Source of the DNA: Pradoshia eiseniae
Lineage (GTDB): Bacteria > Bacillota > Bacilli > Bacillales > Pradoshiaceae
Assembly (NCBI RefSeq): GCF_002946355.1
Contig: NZ_PKOZ01000001.1
Coordinates: forward strand, 915,931-979,930
Length of the DNA stretch: 64,000 nucleotides
Direction: 5' to 3'
The notes under the pieces are model-generated. The model worked only from the letters and a program-made list of their open reading frames with translations, made no database searches and was not told where the DNA came from. Below are positions 34,744 to 43,020 of this stretch, piece by piece (positions within the stretch are counted from its first letter, which is position 1; each line of letters begins with the position of its first letter). A program made the translations under genes and the position numbers.

Positions 34744-34893
34744 CTAATCACGCATTGCTCCTGCTTCTCGGGAAGTCATCGCTCCCTGTCCTGCTGCAAC
34801 ATCTTTTTGAATTTGTTGTTTAACTTTTTGTGGATCAGTTCCGGAAACTTTAGTAGACACTGGATTCTTGTTAGTTCGTTTATTCTGCTGCAT
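34744..34893 (-). CDS. Small (49-residue) spore-protein-like peptide, gamma-SASP-like
   Basis: A short gene with AAGGAGG six bases before the ATG. The product is hydrophilic and rich in Gln, Lys and Ala: it contains SGTDPQKVKQQIQKDV followed by AAGQGAMTSREAGAM. The xQKVKQQxQxxxAxGQG pattern resembles the repeats of gamma-type small acid-soluble spore proteins, which serve as amino-acid stores in spores. The match is short, so a different small Bacillus-specific protein is possible. Confidence 0.55.
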   Translation of the reverse strand: MQQNKRTNKNPVSTKVSGTDPQKVKQQIQKDVAAGQGAMTSREAGAMRD

Positions 34894-35069
34894 AGTGTCC
34901 TCCTTACTTTATTATTTAACCATATTATTATTTCGAATAAACGCTAACAATATCCTGTGCTTTTTAGATGTTTTCAAAAAACGCAAATGTCATACAAGTT
35001 GCAAGTGCTTCTTCTTCAAAAATACTTCTTCAATTGTTATACCGAATCGCTTTTCTATTTCGGTACCCG

Positions 35070-35100
35070 GAGCTACTTCCAGAAAGGAAGTAGCTTTATT
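35070..35100 (+). terminator. Hairpin with T-rich tail
   Basis: GAGCTACTTCC pairs with GGAAGTAGCTT, followed by TATTATTTC. No plus-strand gene ends nearby; it may serve the minus-strand OsmC gene imperfectly. Confidence 0.45.
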
Positions 35101-35170
35101 ATTTCTCACAGCCAAATAGTAAACAGAAGCAAGGAACTTTGTGAAAACAGCCTTTTAGCAAAGCGGCAAC

Positions 35171-35611
35171 TTATTGGATGGTAACCTCTAGTTCAAGTTC
35201 CACATTTCCCATGATTGCCCTGCTGATCATGCAGGATTTTTCTGCCTTCTCGGCCAGCTTCCTGACGAGATTCTTTTCCTTCTCAGTGGCAGAATCTTTT
35301 AATTGGATGGTTGGTCGATGGATGATTTTCTTATATGTAAAAACGCCGTTTGTAACATCGACTACTCCTACAGACTCCAAGGTAAGATCCTCTTTCTCAA
35401 GTTTACTTCGCTCCAGCATGGCTGCGAGTGTAATGATATAGCAGGTTGAAGCGGCACCTAAGAGCATCTCATCAGGATTTGTCCCTATGCCAGGCCCATC
35501 CATTTCTTTCGGTATCGATATTTGCGTCTTCAATTGCCCGGCATCAATGGTTCCTGTATCATTCCGTAATCCAGGCCAATTCGCTTTTAAGTGAAAATAG
35601 TGTTCAGCCAT
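35171..35611 (-). CDS. OsmC-family peroxiredoxin-like protein
   Basis: 146 residues. OsmC/Ohr proteins reduce organic hydroperoxides through two cysteines. Here Cys is present in GAASTCYIITLAAMLE (after NPDEMLLGA) and in EKSCMISRAIMGN, the expected pair. The N-terminus AEHYFHLKANWPGLRNDTGTI places it in the Bacillus/Staphylococcus SACOL1771-like branch rather than classical Ohr. ATG 35611 has AAGGAGGAG well placed; the TTG at 35614 is not needed. Single gene; no OhrR regulator next to it. Confidence 0.85.
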   Translation of the reverse strand: MAEHYFHLKANWPGLRNDTGTIDAGQLKTQISIPKEMDGPGIGTNPDEMLLGAASTCYIITLAAMLERSKLEKEDLTLESVGVVDVTNGVFTYKKIIHRPTIQLKDSATEKEKNLVRKLAEKAEKSCMISRAIMGNVELELEVTIQ

Positions 35612-35749
35612 CAAAACTCCTCCTTTTAAAATTATATTACCTTATGCTGGAGGTGGAGGGGCGTATTATGCTTGGGATATGAATAGTAAGATGCAATTTT
35701 CCACAAAATAGATAGATAAAAATTATCATTCGAATTTTAAAAATACTAT

Positions 35750-35777
35750 TTGACATATAGCTGACACATTATATGAT
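35750..35777 (+). promoter_or_regulatory. SigA-type promoter of the foldase gene
   Basis: TTGACA, 16 bases, TATGAT, about 45 bases upstream of the ATG. Confidence 0.65.
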
Positions 35778-35823
35778 TATAGTAACACCATAGAATACTC
35801 ATAATGATAGGAGTTATCAAAAC

Positions 35824-36771
35824 ATGTCAAACGAACGAAACAATGAACAAAATGAACAGCTTGATCAAGCGGGTCAAGAGAAAAAAGCGCCCAAAAAGAA
35901 AATGAGCAAAAAGATGATTGCTGGCATCACCTCAGCCGTTATTTTGGTAGCTGCTGTAGCCGGTGGCTCATATGCATATGTTAAGTCACAAACAGTGGCG
36001 AGTGTAGATGGGGAACGGATTACGAAGGAAGAATTATACGATACATTGGTTGGAGTGTATGGTCCATCTGCTGTAGATAATTTGGTCACAAAAATCGTGA
36101 TTAATAAAGAAGCGGACAAGCGTGACGTTAAAGTGAAAACAAGCGAAATTAACGCTGAAGTGGCAGTATACGAAGAAAATTACGGCGGCGAAGAAGGCCT
36201 GAAATCTGCCTTGAAATCAAGCGGGCTGACTTTAGCTGATTTGAAGGAAGACATTGAAACCAATATCAAGATAGAGAAATTAATGGCAAAAGATATTAAG
36301 TTAACGGATGATGAAGTAAAAGCCTATTATGAGGAAAACAAACAAAACTTTGATACACCAGAATCAATCGAAGTAAGCCATATCTTAGTGGAAGATAAAA
36401 AGACAGCGCAAAAAGTGCTAGACGAGCTGAAAAAAGGCAAGGATTTCGCAGACTTGGCTAAAGAATACTCCACTGACACAGCAACAGCAGAAAAAGGCGG
36501 CGAACTAGGATTCATCACTCATGGTGAAATGGTTGAAGAATTTGAAGATGCGGCCTTCGCCTTAAAAGTCGGAGAAACGAGCGATATTGTCAAATCCAGC
36601 TACGGATACCACATCATTAAAGCGACTGATTATAAAGAAGCGAAAGAATCCACTTATGAAGATTCTAAGGAACAAGCAAAAGAAGCGGCTTTAGCGGAGA
36701 AAATCTCTTCTGAATACAGCTCATGGGTTGAAGAATTAAAAGAAAAATACGATATTAAAACGAATCTGTAA
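35824..36771 (+). CDS. Membrane-anchored PrsA-like peptidyl-prolyl isomerase (parvulin)
   Basis: Extracytoplasmic foldase, 315 residues. A charged cytosolic N-terminus (about 1-30) is followed by one membrane helix (KMIAGITSAVILVAAVAGGSYAYV). A SurA/PrsA-type N-domain comes next (about 55-150), then the parvulin domain (about 178-270: IEVSHILVEDKKTAQKVLDELKKGKDFADLAKEYSTD .. GGELGFITHGEMVEEFEDAAFAL .. SSYGYHIIKATD). Classical PrsA is a lipoprotein with a Cys after the signal peptide; there is no Cys here, so anchoring is by the uncleaved helix, as in YacD-type proteins. It assists folding of exported proteins. Confidence 0.88.
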   Translation: MSNERNNEQNEQLDQAGQEKKAPKKKMSKKMIAGITSAVILVAAVAGGSYAYVKSQTVASVDGERITKEELYDTLVGVYGPSAVDNLVTKIVINKEADKRDVKVKTSEINAEVAVYEENYGGEEGLKSALKSSGLTLADLKEDIETNIKIEKLMAKDIKLTDDEVKAYYEENKQNFDTPESIEVSHILVEDKKTAQKVLDELKKGKDFADLAKEYSTDTATAEKGGELGFITHGEMVEEFEDAAFALKVGETSDIVKSSYGYHIIKATDYKEAKESTYEDSKEQAKEAALAEKISSEYSSWVEELKEKYDIKTNL

Positions 36772-36780
36772 GATTTGATT

Positions 36781-36828
36781 AAAGCTGGATTGAGACACCA
36801 CATAGTGGTGCTTGATCCAGCTTTTTTT
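36781..36828 (+). terminator. Rho-independent terminator after the foldase gene
   Basis: AAAGCTGGAT pairs with ATCCAGCTTT, with an inner ACCAC/GTGGT stem, followed by TTTTT. Confidence 0.85.
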
Positions 36829-36944
36829 AATGAATAGGGACTCAAAAAGTTAGAAGTTTTTGATAATTCATTCCTAAATGTATATATTTGTATTATCGCT
36901 ATACCAAATAAAAAGGCAGCAATGGATGGGAGAGAGAAAGAAAG

Positions 36945-37514
36945 ATGGAATTATTTGAAGCAATCAAAACACGAAGAAGCATAGGGAAGGTTAAGGATGA
37001 TCCGATTCCGGAAGAGTTAATCCGTCAAATTATTGAAGCGGCTACATGGGCTCCGTGCCATCACCGGACAGAGCCGTGGCGTTTTACCGTTTTAGCGGGC
37101 GATGGGCGTGACAAGCTGCGGGATGCTTTAGTTGCATCGCTTAAAACAAGCATGGACGATCCCGAGACTGATGAAAATAAGCAAAGACTTGAGAAAATCA
37201 GTAAGCAGCCTTATCGTGCGCCTGTCATTATTGTTACGGCAATAGAACCAGCCGAAAATGACAAAGTCATCAGGGAAGAGGAATTTGCGGCAGGGCATGC
37301 GGCAGTTCAAAATATGCTGCTAGCTGCACATGCCCTGGGACTAGGAGCTGTATGGCGGACGGGCAAGCCTTTATATACGAGGACGATGTCCGAGGCATTC
37401 GGCCTAAGCGAAAAGGGGTCTGTGACAGGTTTTATCTATATTGGTTACCCGGATATGACACCACCACCTGCAAAGAGAAAACCAGTTGATGAAATTACCC
37501 AATGGTATAGTTAA
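36945..37514 (+). CDS. Nitroreductase family FMN protein (YdjA-like)
   Basis: 189 residues. FMN-binding oxidoreductase of the nitroreductase fold: MELFEAIKTRRSIGKVKDDPIP carries the conserved RRS flavin-contacting motif, followed by AATWAPCHHRTEPWRFTVL, GHAAVQNMLLAAHALGLGAVWRTG and FIYIGYPDMTPPP. The short length and the WAPCHHRTEPWRF segment fit the single-domain YdjA/RutE side of the family. Natural substrate unknown. Flanked by terminators on both sides, so monocistronic. Confidence 0.88.
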   Translation: MELFEAIKTRRSIGKVKDDPIPEELIRQIIEAATWAPCHHRTEPWRFTVLAGDGRDKLRDALVASLKTSMDDPETDENKQRLEKISKQPYRAPVIIVTAIEPAENDKVIREEEFAAGHAAVQNMLLAAHALGLGAVWRTGKPLYTRTMSEAFGLSEKGSVTGFIYIGYPDMTPPPAKRKPVDEITQWYS

Positions 37515-37522
37515 GACCGACT

Positions 37523-37568
37523 AAAACCCTATTCCTGTCTAGTTAGCTGGAATAGGGTTTTATTTTTT
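37523..37568 (+). terminator. Rho-independent terminator after the nitroreductase gene
   Basis: AAAACCCTATTCC pairs with GGAATAGGGTTTT, followed by ATTTTTT. Confidence 0.88.
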
Positions 37569-37626
37569 ATGGACATAAATTACATTAATCTGATAAACTT
37601 AGTATGAAATAAAAAGGAGGGTCATT

Positions 37627-38205
37627 ATGACTGAAAGCTACTTAATTCTCCATGGTCTAGGCGGAAGCGGGCCAACACATTGGCAAACATGGCTCTATCA
37701 TGAATTGATTAAAGTGGGAAAGCCGGTCTATTATCCGACCCTGCCGCAATATGAGCATCCTCGATTATCTAAATGGATAGAGGAGCTTGACCATACATTC
37801 AAAAATATCAGCAATGATGAAAAACTAACAGTTATTGCCCATAGTCTGGGCTGTATTCTCTGGCTTCAGTACTTGAAAAAAGGGCTCCCAGAAATGGTGG
37901 AGCGCGTCCTTTTAGTTGCCCCTCCGTCTCCTTATCATGAGAATGAATTCATTCAAGCGTTTTTCCCCTTGGACGTTAAGGGTATAGAGAAACATCAGCC
38001 TTTCAAACACACCCTGCAAATCCAATCAACAAATGATCCGTATTGTTCGATTGAGGATAGCAATTATTTCAAGCATCTCGGCCTCCAACAAAAGGTGGTA
38101 TGGAACAAAGGCCATCTTAATGTTGATTCTGGTTTTGGGCCGTGGCCGTGGGTGCTGGATTATTGTTTGCAAAAGCAGGAGGTCTCGATTATAAAGGAAG
38201 GCTAA
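37627..38205 (+). CDS. RBBP9/YdeN-family serine hydrolase
   Basis: 192 residues, minimal alpha/beta-hydrolase. The nucleophile Ser73 lies in AHSLGC, Asp137 in STNDPYC and His163 in KGHLN, a complete triad. The LHGLGGSGPTHWQTWL start is the oxyanion loop typical of the RBBP9/YdeN group. Substrate unknown; relatives hydrolyse small esters or amino-acid derivatives. AAGGAGG precedes the ATG. It is followed after 25 bases by an SDR gene, probably in one transcript. Confidence 0.87.
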   Translation: MTESYLILHGLGGSGPTHWQTWLYHELIKVGKPVYYPTLPQYEHPRLSKWIEELDHTFKNISNDEKLTVIAHSLGCILWLQYLKKGLPEMVERVLLVAPPSPYHENEFIQAFFPLDVKGIEKHQPFKHTLQIQSTNDPYCSIEDSNYFKHLGLQQKVVWNKGHLNVDSGFGPWPWVLDYCLQKQEVSIIKEG

Positions 38206-38230
38206 TTAAAAGCGAACAGGAGTTGAGCCC

Positions 38231-38875
38231 TTGAAGGTTTTAGTTGTTGGAGCAAATGGACAAATCGGTCAAAAGATCGTTAAACAGATTCAGGATTCAG
38301 AGGAGCATTCCGTCGTTGCGATGGTGAGAAAGAATGAACAGAAAGAACAACTTGAAAAAGAAGGAATAGAAGCGGTATTGGCTAATCTGGAGGATAGCGT
38401 AGATAATTTGGTCAAAGCCCTTTCCGGAGCGGATGCCGTCATCTTTACGGCAGGCTCCGGAGGAAGTACTGGTGCCGACAAAACATTGCTGATTGACTTG
38501 GACGGCGCTATTAAAATGATGGAAGCATCTGAGCAGGCTGGTGTGGACAGATTCCTGATCATCAGCGCGCTTGGGGCAGATAAGAGAGAGAACTGGAGCG
38601 AGGAAATTAAATCCTATTATGTTGCGAAGTATTACGCAGACAAAGCGCTTGAGAAAAGCAACCTTAATTATACAATCATCCGTCCGGGCGCACTTGTGAA
38701 TGAACCGGGAACCGGGAGTGTCTGGGCAGGCACTGAGTTCGAATATGGCAAGATTCCAAGAGAAGATGTAGCAAAAGTGGCAGTGACCTCACTTACGGCC
38801 GAGCAAACCTACCGTAAGGCATTTAACCTCATCTCAGGCGATGCAAGTATCAACGAGGCGATCAAGCGCCTATAA
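38231..38875 (+). CDS. NAD(P)-binding atypical SDR protein (YhfK/YwnB-like)
   Basis: 214 residues with the Rossmann start VLVVGANGQIGQKIVKQI, typical of atypical/extended short-chain dehydrogenases of the NmrA-like type. ADAVIFTAGSGG, DRFLIISALGAD and YTIIRPGALVNEPGTGSV are the family landmarks; the Tyr-x-x-x-Lys site appears as YYVAKYYADK. Such proteins are redox sensors or flavin/biliverdin-type reductases; the reaction cannot be fixed here. Starts with TTG preceded by AGGAG. Shares a transcript with the hydrolase upstream. Confidence 0.85.
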   Translation: MKVLVVGANGQIGQKIVKQIQDSEEHSVVAMVRKNEQKEQLEKEGIEAVLANLEDSVDNLVKALSGADAVIFTAGSGGSTGADKTLLIDLDGAIKMMEASEQAGVDRFLIISALGADKRENWSEEIKSYYVAKYYADKALEKSNLNYTIIRPGALVNEPGTGSVWAGTEFEYGKIPREDVAKVAVTSLTAEQTYRKAFNLISGDASINEAIKRL

Positions 38876-38892
38876 TCTTTTTTTGCAGGCAG

Positions 38893-38942
38893 GAAGCTGA
38901 TTCAAAACACCTTTAGGCTGTTTTTCGAATCAGCTTCTTTGT
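38893..38942 (+). terminator. Rho-independent terminator after the SDR gene
   Basis: GAAGCTGATTC pairs exactly with GAATCAGCTTC, followed by TTTGTCT. The rest of the 38876-39226 interval shows no gene. Confidence 0.75.
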
Positions 38943-39226
38943 CTAAAATCATGTTAGCCCCTCTGACAGCGGCCTTTTTCCATGGTTTGGCGTCATAAAT
39001 GGACTTTTCTTTTTCCTATGGACTTCATAGATAGAGCAAGTGTATAAAAACTCATATCAATCTCCGGTCACTGGTGAATACCCAATGAAGGCAATTTAGT
39101 GAAGTAGGACTAAAGAAAGCTTTTCCACTTTCTTTTATCTAATATACACATATGCCCATCATCTTTCATATAGATAATTAGAAAGAGAGAAGTTATTTGT
39201 CCTGCAAATATGGGGAGGGAGCGTAT

Positions 39227-40636
39227 ATGAACAATCAATTATACAAACCAACGCGACATTGGAAGGATATCGAGCTCTGGAAGGATGTCACGGAGGAGCA
39301 ATGGAATGACTGGATCTGGCAGCTGACCCATACGATAAAGACCTTGGAAGACTTGAAGAAAGTCATCAACCTAACGCCAGACGAAGAAGAGGGAGTCCGC
39401 ATCTCGACCAAAACGATTCCCCTTAATATAACCCCTTATTATGCTTCATTGATGAATCCGGATGATGAAAGATGCCCAATCCGAATGCAATCGGTTCCGA
39501 TTGGGAAGGAATTATATAAAACACCATACGATCTTGAAGACCCGCTCCACGAGGATGAAGATTCCCCAGTGCCTGGGCTGACCCATCGCTATCCTGATAG
39601 GGTGCTCTTTTTGGTGACAAACCAATGCTCGATGTATTGCCGTTATTGCACCCGGAGACGATTCTCCGGCCAGATCGGCATGGGTGTTCCGAAGAAACAG
39701 CTTGACCAGGCTATCAATTATATTCGGGAAACACCGGCTGTAAGGGATGTCCTTATTTCCGGTGGTGACGGATTATTGATCAATGACAGCATTCTCGAAT
39801 ATATCCTGAAGAATTTACGAGCCATCCCGCATGTGGAAATCATCCGAATTGGAACACGTGCCCCTGTCGTCTTTCCGCAGCGGATTACGGAGAATCTGTG
39901 CAATATACTGAAAAAATATCATCCAGTATGGCTGAATACGCATTTTAATACATCAATCGAAATTACAGAGGAATCTAAGAAAGCTTGTGAAATGCTCGTC
40001 AATTCCGGTGTTCCTGTTGGCAATCAGGCGGTAATCCTTGCTGGAATCAATGACAGCGTGCCTATTATGAAAAAGCTCATGCATGATTTAGTCAAAATCA
40101 GAGTACGTCCGTATTATATTTATCAATGTGATCTATCAGAGGGAATTTCCCATTTCAGAGCTCCAATCAGCAAGGGACTTGAAATTATTGAAGGATTAAG
40201 GGGACATACGAGCGGTTATGCTATTCCGACGTTTGTTGTCGATGCGCCGGGCGGAGGCGGGAAAATTTCGCTTCAGCCAAATTATATCCTCTCTCAATCT
40301 CCAGACAAAACGGTACTTAGAAACTATGAAGGGGTTATCACCACCTATCCTGAGCCGGAAACCTATACAGCAGGAACTGCCGATGGTTATTTCCAGCAAA
40401 TCTATGGAACCTATCAGGAAGAACGTGGAGATGGCGTATTAGGCTTACTTCATGATAAACAATTCAATCTGGTTCCGAAAGATCTTCCGCGTTATCACAA
40501 ACGGGAAGGTTATGCACAAGCCCCAGATCACTCCTCTTTGAAAGACAAGCGAGAAAAAAGGGATCAATTGAAGGAAAAGAAATTCATGGCCCAACAAAAA
40601 CCAACCCCAAAAGTTGAGGAAGGCGGCCAATCATGA
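39227..40636 (+). CDS. kamA: Lysine 2,3-aminomutase (radical SAM, PLP)
   Basis: Converts L-lysine to beta-lysine. 469 residues, equal to the Bacillus enzyme. Radical SAM cysteines Cys134, Cys138 and Cys141 lie in NQCSMYCRYCTRRRFSG; the PLP-binding region is near PGGGGK. Two acidic residues that contact the lysine side-chain amine in characterised enzymes are present with the right 37-residue spacing: Asp302 in YQCDLSEG and Asp339 in VVDAPGGGG. Glutamate 2,3-aminomutases carry Lys and Asn there, so lysine is the expected substrate. ATG 39227 follows GGGAGGG; the frame extends to 39197 without a ribosome site. In B. subtilis the orthologue is in a sporulation operon. Confidence 0.93.
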   Translation: MNNQLYKPTRHWKDIELWKDVTEEQWNDWIWQLTHTIKTLEDLKKVINLTPDEEEGVRISTKTIPLNITPYYASLMNPDDERCPIRMQSVPIGKELYKTPYDLEDPLHEDEDSPVPGLTHRYPDRVLFLVTNQCSMYCRYCTRRRFSGQIGMGVPKKQLDQAINYIRETPAVRDVLISGGDGLLINDSILEYILKNLRAIPHVEIIRIGTRAPVVFPQRITENLCNILKKYHPVWLNTHFNTSIEITEESKKACEMLVNSGVPVGNQAVILAGINDSVPIMKKLMHDLVKIRVRPYYIYQCDLSEGISHFRAPISKGLEIIEGLRGHTSGYAIPTFVVDAPGGGGKISLQPNYILSQSPDKTVLRNYEGVITTYPEPETYTAGTADGYFQQIYGTYQEERGDGVLGLLHDKQFNLVPKDLPRYHKREGYAQAPDHSSLKDKREKRDQLKEKKFMAQQKPTPKVEEGGQS

Positions 40637-40914
40637 CATCTATCTGTATGTGGTGCGAAGAAAAGGCCGCAAACGAAATGAAGGATAAAGTTTATTGGGA
40701 ACTTCCAGATGGAACGAATGCGATTGAAATCACAGAGGTGCCCTCATATAAGTGCAATGAATGCGGCATTGTCTATCAAACCGATGAACAGGTGAAGGAA
40801 ATTGAAGACCAGCTATTTCTTATTGATACGAAACAGCTGGAGAAGAGCCTAACCTATCAGGAGCTGATGGAGAAGCCGAGACTGCTAAAGAGGAATTATT
40901 TTGATTTTGGATGA
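40633..40914 (+). CDS. yokU: YokU-family zinc-ribbon protein
   Basis: 93 residues with two CxxC pairs (CMWC near the start and CNEC at about residue 40), as in the MqsA-like zinc fingers of YgiT/YokU proteins. The start overlaps the kamA stop (ATGA), so it is translationally coupled. The kamA-yokU pair is conserved among Bacilli, which suggests an accessory role for the aminomutase, but this is inference; no function is established. Ends before a strong terminator. Confidence 0.85.
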   Translation: MTSICMWCEEKAANEMKDKVYWELPDGTNAIEITEVPSYKCNECGIVYQTDEQVKEIEDQLFLIDTKQLEKSLTYQELMEKPRLLKRNYFDFG

Positions 40915-40936
40915 GATGACGAATATGGTTTATATC

Positions 40937-40980
40937 AAGCTCCAAATCCCTCTTTTTATAAAGGGCTTTGGAGCTTTTGT
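40937..40980 (+). terminator. Rho-independent terminator after yokU
   Basis: AAGCTCCAAA pairs with TTTGGAGCTT, inner CCTCT/AGGG, followed by TTGT. Confidence 0.82.
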
Positions 40981-41052
40981 CATGTGCTTAAAGTAAGGAA
41001 GAGGACAAAGACAATATTTATAGTTATAAAGTTTCAAAATTAATAAAAAAGA

Positions 41053-41081
41053 TTGACCTGAAAAGGGAAGAGTAGTAGCAT
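41053..41081 (+). promoter_or_regulatory. Probable SigA promoter of the siderophore operon
   Basis: TTGACC, 17 bases, TAGCAT. The -10 is weak (four of six). Confidence 0.5.
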
Positions 41082-41098
41082 GTATTTTCAGATGAGAG

Positions 41099-41113
41099 TG
41101 AGAATCATTCTCA
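41099..41113. promoter_or_regulatory. Fur box in front of the siderophore operon
   Basis: TGAGAATCATTCTCA is a perfect 7-1-7 inverted repeat, the form recognised by Bacillus Fur (TGATAATNATTATCA, two changes symmetric in each half). It lies about 18 bases downstream of the -10, so Fe-Fur would block the operon in iron-replete cells. Confidence 0.88.
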
Positions 41114-41145
41114 TCAAATAGAGATAGACTGTCAGGAGGGTTTGT

Positions 41146-42759
41146 ATGCTCGATGGATTTGTGCCATGGCCGGCAGAAAGAGCCGAATTCTACCGGGAAG
41201 CGGGCTGCTGGAGCGGCTTAACTTTTGGGGAAATGCTAGAAAAGCGGAGTAAAGAATATGCTCATCAAATTGCTGTAGTGGGTCATAATGGCCAGCTAAC
41301 CTATCAAGAATTGAATGAACGAGTCGACCAGCTTGCGGCTGGTTTGCAGAGGCTGGGCATTGGAAAAGAGGACCGTGTGGTTGTCCAGCTGCCGAATGTT
41401 ATTGAATATGTTGAAGTGGTCTTTGCATTGTTTAAAATAGGCGCATTGCCAGTTTTCGCCCTTCCTTCTCATCGATATAACGAAATCAGTTATTTCTGTG
41501 ACTTTACCGAGGCAAAGGCTTATATCATAAAAGACAAATTCACTGGATTTGATTATAGGGAATTAGCGCGCCAAGTGAAAGCGGAGCTTCCGCAATTATT
41601 AAATGTCATTGTTTGCGGTGAAGAACAAGAATTCATGAATCTATCATCCCTTTATAAGGAGGAGCCATTTGAAAAAGTAGTAGTGCAAGGAAGTGATGTC
41701 GCATTCTTGCAGCTATCTGGAGGAAGTACCGGATTATCAAAGCTGATTCCGCGCACGCATGATGAATATATGTACACAATCAAACGAAGTGTTGAATGCT
41801 GCAAAGTGTCTGAGGATACGGTCTTTCTTATTGTTCTCCCTGTCTCGCATAATTATCCGATGAGCTCGCCTGGGATTCTTGGGACTTTATATGCGGGCGG
41901 AAAAATCGTGCTTAGTTTAACGCCAAGTCCTGATGAGGCCTTTCCTTTAATCGAGAAACATGGCGTGACGATGGTGTCGTTAGTTCCTCCTCTAGCCTTG
42001 CACTGGCTTGATGTGAGGGAGAAATATGAGGAAGAGTTAACAAGCTTAGAAGTTATCTTGGTGGGAGGGTCTAAATTTAGTGCAGAAGCTGCAAAACGAA
42101 TAGAGCCTTCTTTCGGCTGTACTCTACAACAAGTTTTTGGCATGGCGGAGGGCTTGGTGAACTACACCCGTTTGGACGATCCGTACGAAAAGAGGATTTA
42201 TACCCAGGGACGTCCAATGTCACCGTATGATGAAATCAAAATCGTCGATGAAGAGGACAGAGAAGTTCCTGCCGGAAAACCTGGTCATCTATTGACTAGA
42301 GGTCCTTATACGATTCAAGGATATTATAAGTCGCCCGAACATAATGCCAAGGCGTTTACAAAGGACGGTTTTTATCGAACGGGTGATATTGTATCTGTCG
42401 ATGAGGAGGGCTATTTGACCGTTGAAGGACGTGATAAAGACCAAATTAATCGCGGGGGAGAGAAGATTGCCGCCGAAGAAGTGGAGAACCATCTACTTGC
42501 TCATTCGGCTGTGCATGATGCTGCAATAGTCGCAAAGGAAGATAAGTATTTGGGAGAAAAAAGCTGTGCCTTCATAATTTTACGCGAAGATTATCAGGCA
42601 ACGAAAAAAGAGCTGAAACAATTTTTGAAGAACCGAGGTCTTGCGACGTACAAAATACCGGATGATTTCGTTTTTGTCGAGCATTTCCCGATGACTCATC
42701 TTGGAAAAGTATCAAAAAAGGATTTGCGAAATCAATTAATAACAGGAGTTAGCCGATAG
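41146..42759 (+). CDS. dhbE: 2,3-dihydroxybenzoate-AMP ligase, DhbE type
   Basis: Adenylates an aryl acid and loads it on the aryl carrier protein. 537 residues, the usual length. The phosphate loop is LSGGSTGLSKLIPRTH. The aryl pocket reads like B. subtilis DhbE: His235-Asn236 in SHNYPMSSPG, Ser241 (DhbE Ser240) and Val338 in GLVNYTRLDD (DhbE Val337). Salicylate ligases have Cys and Leu at the last two places, so 2,3-dihydroxybenzoate is the predicted substrate. The C-terminal catalytic Lys is in HLGKVSKKDL. First gene of the Fur-boxed operon; GGAGGG precedes the ATG. DhbA, DhbC and DhbB are not next to it, unlike in the classical dhbACEBF order. Confidence 0.92.
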   Translation: MLDGFVPWPAERAEFYREAGCWSGLTFGEMLEKRSKEYAHQIAVVGHNGQLTYQELNERVDQLAAGLQRLGIGKEDRVVVQLPNVIEYVEVVFALFKIGALPVFALPSHRYNEISYFCDFTEAKAYIIKDKFTGFDYRELARQVKAELPQLLNVIVCGEEQEFMNLSSLYKEEPFEKVVVQGSDVAFLQLSGGSTGLSKLIPRTHDEYMYTIKRSVECCKVSEDTVFLIVLPVSHNYPMSSPGILGTLYAGGKIVLSLTPSPDEAFPLIEKHGVTMVSLVPPLALHWLDVREKYEEELTSLEVILVGGSKFSAEAAKRIEPSFGCTLQQVFGMAEGLVNYTRLDDPYEKRIYTQGRPMSPYDEIKIVDEEDREVPAGKPGHLLTRGPYTIQGYYKSPEHNAKAFTKDGFYRTGDIVSVDEEGYLTVEGRDKDQINRGGEKIAAEEVENHLLAHSAVHDAAIVAKEDKYLGEKSCAFIILREDYQATKKELKQFLKNRGLATYKIPDDFVFVEHFPMTHLGKVSKKDLRNQLITGVSR

Positions 42760-42774
42760 AAAGGAAGATTTTGA

Positions 42775-43008
42775 ATGTCATTAGAACAATTACGATTATT
42801 ACTAGCTGATTATCTCGATGATGAAGAATGGAGAAACCTAGAGGATAAGGATGATTTGACTGATTGCGGCATGGATTCCATCGCCTTTATGTCAATAACC
42901 GAAGAGCTGCGGTCACAAGACATTATGGTCACGTTTATGGATTTAGCGGAAGAAACGACAGTAGAGGCTTGGCACCGGAAAATACAAGAGAAAACTACTG
43001 CCCAGTAA
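42775..43008 (+). CDS. Free-standing aryl carrier protein
   Basis: 77 residues forming one acyl/aryl carrier domain. The phosphopantetheine Ser lies in DCGMDSIAFMSI, and the helical pattern LRLLLADYLDDEEW... EELRSQDIMVTFMDLAEETTVEAW matches the ArCP part of DhbB/EntB. In those proteins the domain is fused behind an isochorismatase domain; here it stands alone, with its own start and GAAAGGAAG ribosome site, 15 bases after dhbE. It should hold the 2,3-dihydroxybenzoyl thioester between DhbE and the first condensation domain of the NRPS. Confidence 0.85.
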   Translation: MSLEQLRLLLADYLDDEEWRNLEDKDDLTDCGMDSIAFMSITEELRSQDIMVTFMDLAEETTVEAWHRKIQEKTTAQ

Positions 43009-43020
43009 GGAGTGAGCGAT

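Noticed and set aside
34868-35184. Plus-strand reading frames of 75-83 codons upstream of the OsmC gene
   Set aside because: No ribosome site, Cys/Phe-rich composition of non-coding AT sequence, and overlap with a convincing minus-strand gene start and a hairpin.
39147-39175. SigE promoter in front of kamA
   Set aside because: ACATATG and CATATAGAT have roughly fitting spacing, but both deviate from the consensus. The sporulation expectation comes from B. subtilis, not from this sequence.
39227-40636. Glutamate 2,3-aminomutase
   Set aside because: Asp302 and Asp339, the lysine-contacting residues, are present with correct spacing; the glutamate enzymes have Lys and Asn.
41146-42759. Salicylate as substrate of the AMP ligase
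   Set aside because: Pocket positions read Ser and Val as in DhbE, not Cys and Leu as in salicylate ligases.
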